A model generated the notes under the pieces. It did no database searches and was not told the origin of the DNA. It saw nothing but the letters and a program-made list of their open reading frames with translations. Position numbers and translations under genes: made by a program. Positions 26,801 through 37,317 of a stretch of DNA of 64,000 nt are shown here, piece after piece; within the stretch, counting starts at the first letter, position 1, and every line of letters begins with the position of its first letter. The DNA comes from Oscheius tipulae (lineage: Eukaryota; Nematoda; Chromadorea; Rhabditida; Rhabditidae): assembly GCA_037178975.1 (NCBI GenBank), contig JASJZH010000001.1, positions 1,550,001 through 1,614,000 on the forward strand, given 5' to 3'.

Positions 26801-28818
26801 GGTTCAAAGTAGTAGTATATTGGTAAGAGGCGCTACCACGAACCACACGACCCGGGTTCAATCCTCATAGGTGGCAACTTTTGAACGAGCTATTTTAGGA
26901 CTGAGACTTAGAAGAACTGGATTCACTTCCGGACCCTAAAATATGGGCTTTCAGCAAAGCTCAGCCGGTAAGAGGTGGGACTATGAGCTAAATGATCCGG
27001 GTTCGAATCCCGTCGGTGTCAAACTTTTTTAACAGGCTGTTTTGAAAGAAAAAAGACCAGGGAAATGGCCCCGAGGTGTGAATTTGACAAGTTTATAAGT
27101 TTGTTAGCCCCCAAAAAGACCCTTTCGTTCAAAAAAAAAAAAAATTACCTCAAGTACATTCTGCTCTCCTCGCTCCCGAACGTCACCTGGGGCATGTCCC
27201 AGGCCAGAGAGAACTCAATGCATTTTCTCTCCCCGGCCTCGACGTCCATCCGTTGACAGACGGCCACAGCTAGTTCCCTCGACCCCGTCTCCTCCTCCTT
27301 CTCTAACACGTCTCCCGTCAACTGGAGCGTGTTCCAGAACGCCGCACCGGATTTCGAAGGATCGAAGCCCTTGCACACGCTGATTTTTGCCTCTCCGGAA
27401 TCCTGAAATCGTAGTTTTTAATGAAAAGTCCCCTCAGGTAATACCGTGGAAGTGGTCGCAATACCGTAGGTGCAGGGCATTTTGGAGATCGAGTGGGAAA
27501 GAGCGACGCCGATGATCTGGCCATCTTCGAATTTGGTCGACGTGCATTCGGATTCCTTCTCCCAGCGGGCGCAGCCGGTCCCGTTGCGAAATGTGAACGC
27601 GACGGAGCAGGTGTAGTCCTCGTCGGAATCGTTGACAATTTCGGCTACGAAACAGGAAACGGGAAGGGAGGAATCCTGGAATTGAAGAATTGTTTTGCGC
27701 ATTTTAAGGCATGTGAGAGAGTCACAAAGGGACAAAATTACAGGTTTACAAAAATATTATCCCCAATTGGAGATAGTCAAGCCATTTTTGCACTTTTGTG
27801 GCACTTTGCTAATCAAAAAAAAGATTGAAAATACTTACTTCGTAGTCATCTGGAATAACCGGGGAGATCTGTCGAATTATAATCTTGATGCCAAGCTCCG
27901 AGATCCTATAACATGTCCAGGAGCGGGGAAAGAGGCCCCTTAACTTCAATTTATATAGGGGAACATGTTGAAAAAACCTATAATGGAGATCGGTCGCCGG
28001 GAAGCTGAAATCCCAGCTGCTGAGCTGCCCGTTCTTTCTGTCAAGGTCGGCAGCGGAGAGGACTTTTTGGTAGATACAGATGCCGTTTTTCCGGACCGAG
28101 AGGATGAACTGATTGGCCGGGATGACGTCCACCTTGTGCTCGACGAGACCCGGACGGAGACTGTACTTGCAGAAGCCGCCGCGAAAGTCGCGACCCATTG
28201 CGCCGCAGCCCACTCCGCCGCATGGAACACCTAAAACGGGCAGATATTTGAGCTACAAAAAGAGAGATCTGACCGTAGAAGGGCTTGTGCCGGAGCGGCT
28301 GGAAGGTGTTGATGAAGAGCTTCTCCTTGTCGAAACTGTACTTCATCCAGTACATAAAGTAGCGGCGGACGAAAGGCAACGCGTCGTAGACCTGTAAATT
28401 TGGAAGTGCTACAGTATTTGCAAAGTTAAAATAAAGCGATTCCCCTCTTTGAGCAAACATTAGCTCGTGGGAAAACTGCGCGGCAGAAGGAAAACGAAGA
28501 AAAATAGTCGACTATTGATACAAAAAAAAGTTTTACCTGCCCCGGAACTCGACCATCGTGGTTACACTGCGGAGATGCGTTACCGGTATTTTTCAGGCTA
28601 ATTGTAAGGCTATCGAACTATTGATAGCCCCTCACCTGTTTCGCTGTCGGCCGATTGAAGGGGACGCGTTTATCCGTCGGTCTTCTGTCGCCTCTGGCCC
28701 TCCATCCCGGTCCACGCAGCTCTTCCGGCAGCCAGGCTGGACTGTCCGCCGTCACTATCGTGGGTCCGTCGGCTACCGTGTCGGCCCGTCTTTTCTTGTA
28801 ACTCTCGCCCTTCCGCAT
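23861..28818 (-). CDS. gba2: non-lysosomal glucosylceramidase (GBA2 family)
   Basis: GBA2 hydrolyses glucosylceramide at cytosolic faces of ER/Golgi membranes (GH116). The N-terminal domain shows [55 protein letters not shown] and [16 protein letters not shown]. The catalytic domain has [20 protein letters not shown] (nucleophile Glu in FNELYF), [29 protein letters not shown] (acid/base Asp in QTYD), [22 protein letters not shown] and AVNGMRPNG, then [18 protein letters not shown] near the C-terminus, with a Ser/Glu-rich tail ending TIEMSNF. The start at 28818 ([10 protein letters not shown]) follows a TTTTTCAG acceptor. The exon 2 border (about 28562) is less sure. At least four introns carry tRNA-like repeats. 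Confidence 0.92.
25725..25815 (-). repeat. tRNA-derived element (GBA2 intron)
   Basis: On the minus strand ATGGCTTAACCGGTTAGTGC then GCGTTCGATCCCTGG, in tRNA box order and in the same orientation as GBA2. Confidence 0.5.
26024..26100 (-). repeat. tRNA-derived element (GBA2 intron)
   Basis: On the minus strand GTGACTGACTGAGTCTTTGG, then GACCGGTGTTTGATTCCCAG. A second B-box-like GGATTCGATCCCCGG at about 26118 on the plus strand suggests two nested or head-to-head copies. Confidence 0.45.
26805..26910 (+). repeat. tRNA-derived SINE-like element (GBA2 intron)
   Basis: ATATTGGTAAGAGGCGC then GACCCGGGTTCAATCC and CAACTTTTGAACGAGCTATT, the same head and start of tail as the copies at 14.0 and 31.2 kb. 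Antisense to GBA2. Confidence 0.6.
26950..27120 (+). repeat. tRNA-derived SINE-like element, tail type 2 (GBA2 intron)
   Basis: CTCAGCCGGTAAGAGGTGG then ATCCGGGTTCGAATCCCG, CAAACTTTTTTAACAGGC, and a tail TTTGACAAGTTTATAAG with TTAGCCCCC. It lies only about 40 nt from the preceding copy, in the same orientation. Confidence 0.65.
27710..27785 (+). repeat. SINE tail type 2 fragment (GBA2 intron)
   Basis: AAATTACAGGTTTACAAAAA followed by TATCCCCAATTGGAG and AGTCAAGCC matches the tail of the 31.2-kb copy (TTAACAGGTTTACAAGAA, GCTCCTAATGG, GATAGCCAGCC), but no tRNA-like head precedes it. Confidence 0.5.
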
Positions 28819-29302
28819 TGATGAGGGTGAGAGCGGTATAGGCCTGAAAAATAGGGCCGTTTTTATACAAAAAATATATTATTTTAGGTCAGAAATGTCA
28901 CTTTTAGATGTGTTAAGAGACACAAAACTTGTTAAAATTGGCACGTGGGAAGGGGTAAGGGCGTCGAGCGAGAATTGGATGCCATAATCCGGATGCCGCG
29001 AGAACACGAAACAAAACGCAGACGGGATAAGACGGGTGGGGGAAAAAGGGCTGTCAAGAAGGAAATAGCTTAAAAACAAAAGTTGCCATAAAAGTTAGGG
29101 AACAGGCGGTAACTTCCTGTGAATCGCTCTTCCAGAATGCCATATCAGCGTGAATCACTCCATGCGAAACGTTCATGAGGGGTCAGCCGCATTTTTCTCG
29201 CTCGACGCTTTTACCCCCTCAGAGTTCAGATAGTTCGAACCCTGTGTAACTTCCAGTTAGGATGGTTTCTGTTCCATTTATCAGACTTTTTTCGTGAAAA
29301 GT

Positions 29303-29502
29303 TAGTCTGTTCAACCGCAAAGTTGAAAACAGTCCTTCTTTTGTACGGTGACGGGACCTTTGTCAACGTGACTATATGAATACTCAGCCAAAGTTTTCCC
29401 TTTTCCTAAGAATTTCTTTCACTGAGTATTCAATCCATGTCGTATATCGGGATGCCCAGTCAAAGTGGGTCCCGTCGTTCAACTTCGCTGCTGAACAGAC
29501 TA
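29303..29502. repeat. imperfect 200-bp palindrome, MITE-like
   Basis: Starts TAGTCTGTTC and ends GAACAGACTA; inside are paired blocks GACGGGACC near 29351 with GGTCCCGTC near 29468, and GAATACTCAG near 29378 with CTGAGTATTC near 29422. The arms are about 90 nt with mismatches and length differences. It has no coding capacity. A related half-site (GACGGGACCCAC and CAGACTATAG) occurs at about 24976-25015. Confidence 0.6.
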
Positions 29503-30659
29503 TACCGGCGTAGTGCGTGGCTTTGTAAGTGTGGCCTTTCTTAACAAAAATTGCACTGCATTTCTTTTGTCACCATTCCAAAACATATTGATCTCTTCCA
29601 ATTGGAAATCAGTGGGTTTTTGGAGAAACGCGAAAAACTCTTGTGAAAAAGATGGTCAATTTTTTGTAACGTTTATTAGGCTACATCTACTAAACTCCTT
29701 TTGAAATATAGGGGCCCGACCGGGAACTTTTGTTAAGGAGTGCTTTATGCGATAAGGGCTGGCCGGCATGTTTTAAGCAGACGAAATTGTGGATGTTGAC
29801 CCGTAGAAAGTTCGTCAATTCTGATTCCTTTTTACTCGAATTCCCTCACAAATTTTCCGCATTTTTCGCTGAATTCGTAGTAGAAAACACATCGAAATGT
29901 TCTATTGGAAGCGATAAAGAGAGATCAAACTGACAATATTTTTTTCGAGCAAACTAGATGGAAAGAGGCCTGTTTTTCGCTATAGTTTGGCAGGGAAAAA
30001 CGTGGTAAACAGTCTGTGCTCGTTTGTTTTTACAGGGCGTCCTCGCACTGACATCAAGGAAAAAAATGGCATGCAACCGGGAAAAAACTTACTCCTCTGG
30101 CTTCTGCTTGCGGGTACAACTCAGGACCATGTTCGTTCTTCTTTCTCCGTCGTCTGTTCTTCTAAATCGACGAAGATGATCGTCCCGGTTCGACCCGTCT
30201 GGAAAAAGGGTAAATTCCCAGCAGAAAAACAGATAGGAAAGAATCACCAGAACTGAATCATGCTGACATAAAAAAACACAGGGTGATGAAAAATGTGTGT
30301 GGATAGGAGATAATAAGGCCCTCTTTTTTTCTCAAATTTCTCCTAGAACATTGGGGGTGGTTTTTGCTATAAAAATCGTCAGGGAAGCGCATGGAAAATG
30401 TGTGAAAAAAAGACATCTGCTAGCTGTTTTCGTTAGAGCCGCTAAACATGATCAAATTTCAAACGATAACTTCAAATTTCGATTCCCAGTACATTATTGT
30501 TCGTCTAACAGCTTTTAGACAGTTTCTAAACAAAATGAACCATTTGTCAACACTAAAAAATTGACAAAACATGCCAAGTGATCAGGCTCAGTGATAAAGG
30601 GTTTGAGCTTAACACTCACACAATATAGCAGAGATTAGCAGCGATTTCAGGGGATAAAA

Positions 30660-31193
30660 ATGAACTGCATTGAAGCAAAGAGTCGGAGAAAATCTTATAA
30701 CACAGGGAAGGTGGAAAACGGAGGGAAAGTTCACCAGCAGGAACTCTCTCTCCGTGCCCTATGTTTGCCCAAGAGACTACACAATCAGTATTGTGCTCTT
30801 TTCGCACGAGGTTCAGGAAGTCTAACATCGGAGATTTTTGCCCTATTTCTTAGTTCCTATAAAAATAATTACTACCAAACTGATGACAAAGAATGGCTAC
30901 TTCCAAATTATAAATGCTATAATTTTTTAACAACTTCATGGAAGCAAGTTTTGGACGCGTTAGAAAGAAAAATAATCGTTTTGAACTCGTTCAAAGACCC
31001 CGACAATGTGGGGACGGCATTACACTCGAGGATATTTCGAAAAAGTGACTCACTTGCCTGGAAAATCGAACAAAAGATCTCGTTCTTGGTAAGGCATTTC
31101 GATCATTCCAAAGACTCAAAAACACATGGTAGTAAGCTCGAAAATCCGTTTTGTAGAGTTTTTCGGGCAGCAAGAATGTTCCATCATTTTTAG
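30660..31193 (+). other. orphan 177-codon open frame, probably not a gene
   Basis: Starts MNCIEAKSRRKSY. No domain, no splice acceptor before the ATG, and its last 15 codons lie inside a SINE tail (31148-31220). Base composition is AT-rich like the flanks. Kept as an open frame only. Confidence 0.2.
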
Positions 31194-31220
31194 AAATTTC
31201 CGATCTCTAAACAAAGTTAC
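31148..31220 (+). repeat. SINE tail type 1 fragment
   Basis: TTTGTAGAGTTTTTCGGGC, then GAATGTTCCATCAT, GATCTCTAAAC and AAGTTAC match the tails in the MCM10 and DUS2 introns. No tRNA-like head is visible in front of it. Confidence 0.6.
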
Positions 31221-31239
31221 ATCCCTTCAACGCTCAAAA

Positions 31240-31430
31240 CAGACGGTGTATTGGTAAGAGCCGCCATTTCGAGCCAGACGACTCGGGTTCGATCCCGTCG
31301 CTGGCAGCCTTTTTTAAAGAGCTATTTTGAGAAGAACAAGACATGGGAAGAGATTTCCAAATGGAGAAATTAACAGGTTTACAAGAAAATTTTGCTCCTA
31401 ATGGCGGATAGCCAGCCTTGTAGACTAAAA
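31240..31430 (+). repeat. tRNA-derived SINE-like element, tail type 2, near full length
   Basis: GTATTGGTAAGAGCCGCC, CTCGGGTTCGATCCCG, CCTTTTTTAAAGAGCTATTT, AACAAGACATGGGAAGAG and TTAACAGGTTTACAAGAA occur in the same order as in the 14.0- and 26.9-kb copies. Confidence 0.65.
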
Positions 31431-31751
31431 TCCACTTATCTCGCCATTTAAAAGAAGGTGCACTTTGTCCTTAAATCATCAATTTCAGATAAGAGAGTTA
31501 TCTGGCTAACTATATGGCGTGAGCGCATGGTTAGGAGCGGGAGTAAAAGGACATTAAGCAGATGACGTCACTCCCGCAAATCGAACATTAGGGCGCCTTG
31601 GACTCTAGGTACTTCCAGGGCCTGAAATGAGCCATTTCCAGTCCAAAAACATGGGTAAAAAGCACATCATTTCACTGTCTGACACCAAATTTCTTATAAA
31701 AAGGCCAGGGGGTAACCGGATATAAATAGAAAATTTTTTGGGGAAAAGAGA

Positions 31752-34700
31752 TTAATTGACGTTGAGTCGGGCAAAGTTCCTGGCGAGCTCGACAGCTTCG
31801 TCGAGTTTGGAGATATTGTCCAGTGTGATGTTGGCATTTCCCTCCTTGCCACCGCCTTTGCCGCCCAGAGCAGTTTTGAGCTCGTTGATCCAGTTGTTCG
31901 CCTTCAGGCCCTTCTCAATTAGTGCCTGGAAATTTGGGTACTTTGATGACAAAATTAGGATGATTATGGGAATATAGCCTGCTACAGGAACTACGGAGGA
32001 GAGATGAATCTTTTTTACGCACTACTTAGGCCCGGAGGGAATCCTATCAGTTTTTGTCCTAATCCTACCTTTACAATTAGCAAAAGGCGTCCGTCTGCGA
32101 CAAATCAACTCCAATCTGGGATAACATTTGATAATGTTTGTGGACTTTTCAGTCAAGTATTATCCTAGATTAGAGTCGACAAGAAGTCAGTTCAAGTTAC
32201 AAAACGAGCACTGACAGCGTGTGTTCTTCCGTCAGGAGCGTAAGCGACTGGCATTGTGTCCTTGAAAGTCTACCAGGACCTCTTCTCGCAGTTAAAAGGA
32301 TTTGTCTATCTGTCCATCCGAGTCGGGTAATCCGAACGTCTTCTCCTAAACCTGATCTGCCTGGCGAAATTCAGTGCTCAAGGATTTTGCGAAGTTTCCG
32401 CGATATACAGCCCTAAAATCGGAGCGAAGAGCTGCACGGAACAGAAAGCCGCAGCGCAGCGCCTATCTCCAAGCTTGCCATTCGAAAAACATTACAAGAA
32501 TACTATGAAGGCGGATTTTTAGCGCCCTGCGTTTCGGGCCACGCCGAATTCATTTTCAGACTTCGGGGTGGCCTTAAGCGAACCTATGAGATTGCGCAAA
32601 ATGGCAAAAATTTAGTTTGTCCCAGAGGCACTTTCGAAATCCTTTAATACAACAAAATAGCTTACCGGCTCAACCTTCGCCAGAGCATTAATTTTTCCAG
32701 CGTCCTCATCGACCGAAAAGACCAGGACGGCCTTGGATTTGAGCAGTTTAATGGCCTTGTCGAGTTCCTAAAACCTATTTTTATTTTTTAAAAAAAGTAG
32801 TACCTTGTTGCCAGCTCCGGCGCTGAAGACATGCACCAAGACGTCTTGACCTTCTGAAGCCGCCGCAAGCTCCTTCGCCTCGGAGAGAACTTTCTCGGCG
32901 ATCGCAGCCTGTACGGCCTTCTTGTAATTGGCTAAGGCAGCCTGGGCCTTCTTCGTTTGCTCCCGAATCGCGTCCTTTCGCCAGTAGGGCAACTGGGCGG
33001 CATTAATCTCCTGAAAATAGCGCCAAAATAAGAGAAATGCTATAAAATTACATCAATAAGTTCGGTGATTCGCCTGCTCGTCTGATTGAACTTCTCCTTG
33101 TCCTGGGCAATTTTTTTGTCGGCGTCGACCTCGTCGACGAGGCTCTTGACACGAGCTTCTAGTCGGTGGGCACGCTGAATCGCACGATCAGCCTCCGGTC
33201 CTGTGAGGGCCACAATTCGACGGATTCCCTTGGCGATGGCCTCCTCCGTGGCGATGACGATGCTGCCAATGTGACCGACGTTGCGAAGATGACTAAAGAT
33301 GAGCTTTTAGTCCGGAAAAATAAGATTTTTAGTTTTTTCTTTGTGATCTCGAGCCAAAATAGACAAGAAAAGCCTGTCAATATACTTCACCCCGACTCGT
33401 TTTTCTCGAAACTCGCTCGTACAAACTTGGCGTTATTATTTTCAGAGGTCAGTCTAGTCTAAAAGAATGGCCAGCAAAAATGAGACCAAAGGATGATCGG
33501 TTTAATTTCGTATAAAGTCGTTCGGTTCGAGCAGAGAGCTTCTCCATTTTTGCAGAAAATTCTTTAAGACTACATTGACCGCTGACAAAAGTAGCACAAA
33601 GATTTGTATGATCGAATTTCGAGAATTTGCAACAAACTTATGTCAGCGAGCCGGGTGCTCAGGTATACCTGTCAAGGGGTTAAACGACTAGTCAGACTAC
33701 AGAAAACGCTATGGGGGTGTTACGCATTGAGCCGAACACGGTCCGAAAGAGAAAAGTGGATCAGTAAGTGAAGAAAAGAGACAAATTGGCAAGGTAGGGC
33801 ATGAGCTTCACTAGATGGACCAAAAGAAATTGCTCAAATGGCTCAGTTGGTTGGCGCCTCGTCTACCAATCAAATGTTCGATCCCGCTTGATATCCTTTC
33901 AGAAAGAATAAATAGAACCCACGTTCCACCACAGAATTCGACCGTAGTCTCCCTGCCAAATCCATTTTTCGGCTCCGAGAGAAGCTCCTCAATGGCGGTG
34001 CCGACCGAGACGACGCGAACCGGATCGGGGTACGTCTCTCCGAACATGGCGCGCAGGCCGTCAATTTCCAGAGCCTGAGCCAGCGGCGACTCCTTGGCAA
34101 AGACGTCCTTCTTCGCGTCGATCATCTTCTGGGCGGTCTGCTCGGCCTCTTTTACCTGTAAAGCTCGGTGTTTTGGAGGGAAAACGGAAGAAAATATACC
34201 TGAGCGACGGTCATGGCCTGTTTGTTGGTAAAGTCGAAGCGGAGACGATCCGGCGCGACCAGCGAGCCCTTTTGGTCCGAATCGGGAAGGACAGTTCGCA
34301 GGGCGTAGTTCAGCACGTGAGTTCCGGTATGATTCTTCATGATGAGGGCGCGACGATCCTCATCGAATTTCTGGCTGACCTCGTCGCCGAGACTGAAGGT
34401 GCCCTCGGCGGAGCCTACCAGCACAATGTAGCCGCCACGGACCTGGCAGTTTGAAACATTGAAATCCGAGGTCTGAAACATTGTTTTTATAGTATTTACC
34501 GAGCGAAAAGGCTACCTCATCGCCGACCTTGCTCAACACGCCAGTGTCGTAGATTTGACCTCCCTGCTCCGCATAGAAGTTCGTCTTGTCTAGAAGAATG
34601 GCGCCTTCCTCCCCGGTACTGATCGAGTCGACAAATTTGCCGTCCTTGCGAATCGCCAGGATCTTTCCCACGCAGCCTTCGAAGACTAAAATTGACGCTT

Positions 34701-37317
34701 TGGATATTGAAAGTAGAGAAAAGGATACCGTATTTGGCCGAGAGATCATTGGGACCCTGGACGGTGTACTTGTATTTAGGAGAATCATCCGTGGTCGGGA
34801 TGCCGCGCTTCTGGAGATCCGCGAGGGCATGAACGTCAAGGTCGAGAGTGTCGCGGAATTTGCCGGTTCCGGCAGCGGAGAGCTCCTGGAAAACTGCATT
34901 GTTAGAGGTATCTTCCCACAACATTATGCCGCAAAAGATTATGAAGTTTCGGGGCCCCCTTCCAAAAAGGTCCTACCAGGAACAGAATAAGCAAGGTACT
35001 GGTTGACAGAAGAAACTTGATCTTGACACAAAACAACGGATAAAGAACAGGCATACCAAATTGGCAGAGACAGAATTTTGAAGCGTCTCCTATCATTTAA
35101 TGAACAGAAACAAGACAGGAACTCATCGCGAACGATAGAAAGCATTTGGGATAGACTGTCCATTTGATAGAAACAGAATGACAGGTTGGCCGACAGAGAT
35201 AGAGATTTGAGAGAAAATGACAGAGACAGACAGCTCTTAGAGATTGAAGAAGAATGACAAACTCACAATGGCCTTCTTCCTATTCTCCTCGAAGCTGGCC
35301 TCATCCACACGGAGTCCCTTCTCCTCGGCCATCAGCTGGGTTAAATCGGCCGGGAATCCGTATGTGTCGTACAATCTCCAGGCGACGTCACCGGGGAAAG
35401 TCTTCTCGCCTTCAGGCAGCTGTGAGACGGCGCGCTGGAACAGGATCCGACCCCTATTCAGCGTCTTCAAGAACTGCGTTTCCTCGTCGTTGATGATGTC
35501 CTTGACTGTCTCCGGGTCCTTCTTCAGCTCCGGGAATGTACTGCCGAGAATCTCGATGACTACGGGGATCAAGCTGGCGAAGAAGCCCGGCTTGGCTTGG
35601 AGTTTCTCGGTCGCGTAGCGGACTCCGCGTCTCAAGATTCGTCGGAGCACGTAGCCGCGTCCCGAATTGTCCGGTCGGCCGCCGTCGGAAAGCGCGATGG
35701 TCAGGGTGCGGATGTGGTCAGCTACGACGCGGTAGGCCATGTCAATGCCGTCCGTGTCTTCATCGCCAACGTGGCCGGTGTAGCCTCGGACTCCGGTTCC
35801 CTAAAAATGGCGATAAAGGTTGATTATAAGTTTGCCCCAATAGCTCAATCGGTTAGCGCTCTGGATGTGACGCCAAAACTGCCTGGGTTCGGAGTCCCTC
35901 ATGACACAAAAAGTAGTTATACTTTTAACAAACACTTCAGCAAGCTCCCCTATTCGAATTTGGCGCGCGAAATGTAGGTCAGATATCTCAAAAATAAAGT
36001 GTAAATTTGGCCTAACTAATAGCGCAACAAATCTTCTGAAGATGTTTCCTAAGTTTTCTCGTGAAAACAACACATTTTACCAATCCGGGGATCGAACTCG
36101 ACATCATTTCATTTGTAGACGAGCCACTAAGCGACTGAGCCACTTGAGCAATTTTATTATGCGACGAGTATCTTCATTTTTTTCCGAGTTTTGCAGTCAG
36201 TCAGTTCACCTCTGCGACTTGAACAATTGATTTAAGTACTTTCGGAGCTAATAGCGCGGATTGGCCTGCATCGCTCAGTTGGTTAGCGCTTCGACTATAG
36301 ATCCAATCTACTCGAGCTCGATTCCTTACCTCCTGAATGGCCTTGAAGATGGGCTGGAAGATGTCGGTATCGTAATTACTCGTCTTGTTCTGCATGACGG
36401 CGATCAGTCGCTCGAGTCCGAGTCCGCAGTCGATGTGTTTGGCTGGCAGGGGTCGGAGGGCTCCTCCTTCTTCCCTAAACCCATTTTTTCGAGGGGAACC
36501 AATAAAAAAAACCTATTGAATTGGATGAAGACAAGATTCCAGATCTCGACGACCATCGGATCGTCGGCATTGACGAGATGGGCGGCATTGCGCCCGCCGA
36601 CGCGGTCATAGTGAATCTCGCTACAGGGGCCGCACGGTCCGACGTCACCCATCTCCCAAAAGTTATCCTTCATGTCGAAGGGGAGCACGCGCTCGTCGGG
36701 TAGACCGAGACTCTTCCAGATGCTGCGAGCTTCCTCGTCGGCCGGGATACCGGCCTTCGCGTCTCCGCCAAAGTACGAGACGTAGAGTCGCTCGGCCGGG
36801 ATCTTGTAGACCTCGGTCAGAAGCTCCCAGGCCCAGGTGATCACTTCCTTCTGTTATTTTCAAGAAATAAGGCCAAAAAATGTGTTTTACCTTGAAATAA
36901 TCGCCGAAGGACCAATTGCCCAGCATTTCGAAGAAGGTGTGATGGTAGACGTCCTTGCCGACGTCGTCGAGATCGTTGTGCTTTCCGCCGGCCCGGATGC
37001 ACTTCTGCGTGTTTACAGCCCGTTTCAGCTTGGCCAGCTCCGAGTTCGGATCCGCAATTCCGAGGAAGGCCGGTTTGAACTGGAAATTGGAGCATGGTAC
37101 CCAAAAAAAGATACAAAGAACCTGATTCATGCCGGCATTGGCGAACAGAAGAGTCGGATCGTCGTGGGGAACGACGGACGATGAATGGACATAGGTGTGC
37201 TGCTTCTTATCCTGAAAAAATCACGTAACTTCATGTAAAATTTGCTGATGAACCTTGAAGAAGTTGATGAAGGTGGAGCGAACATCGTTAGCCGACATGG
37301 ACTCCATTTTGTCTTGC
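31752..37317 (-). CDS. aars1: cytosolic alanyl-tRNA synthetase (AlaRS)
   Basis: AlaRS charges tRNA-Ala and edits Ser/Gly mischarging. Exons read in order: [180 protein letters not shown] and [16 protein letters not shown]. The editing domain has the zinc ligands [13 protein letters not shown] (HxxxH) and VEFCGGTH with HLRN, joined over a long intron (about 33310-33937). The C-Ala region ends [15 protein letters not shown]...[10 protein letters not shown]. About 15 exons with full domain content; no mitochondrial presequence. Four introns or exon gaps carry tRNA-like repeats. Confidence 0.95.
33830..33900 (+). repeat. tRNA-derived element (AlaRS intron)
   Basis: TGGCTCAGTTGGTTGGCGCC then TGTTCGATCCCGCTTGAT; the last part is shared with the copy at 355-372. 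Antisense to AlaRS. Confidence 0.55.
35834..35915 (+). repeat. tRNA-derived element (AlaRS intron)
   Basis: ATAGCTCAATCGGTTAGCGC (good A box) then CCTGGGTTCGGAGTCCC. The stems are imperfect. Antisense to AlaRS. Confidence 0.55.
36076..36160 (-). repeat. tRNA-derived element (AlaRS intron)
   Basis: On the minus strand GTGGCTCAGTCGCTTAGTGG then GAGTTCGATCCCCGG, tRNA box order, in the same intron as the copy at 35834 but inverted. Confidence 0.55.
36262..36330 (+). repeat. tRNA-derived element (AlaRS intron)
   Basis: CATCGCTCAGTTGGTTAGCG then CGAGCTCGATTCCTTACC. Third tRNA-like unit in a 520-nt intron; it lies right against the next exon. Confidence 0.5.

Larger units (their letters stand above)
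28819..31751. other. 2.9-kb intergenic region with repeats and an orphan frame
   Basis: Between GBA2 (start side) and AlaRS (stop side). It contains a 200-bp imperfect palindrome (29303-29502), an orphan plus frame (30660-31193) and two SINE-like pieces (31148-31220, 31240-31430). I found no spliced conserved gene. The left end should hold the GBA2 promoter. Confidence 0.5.
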
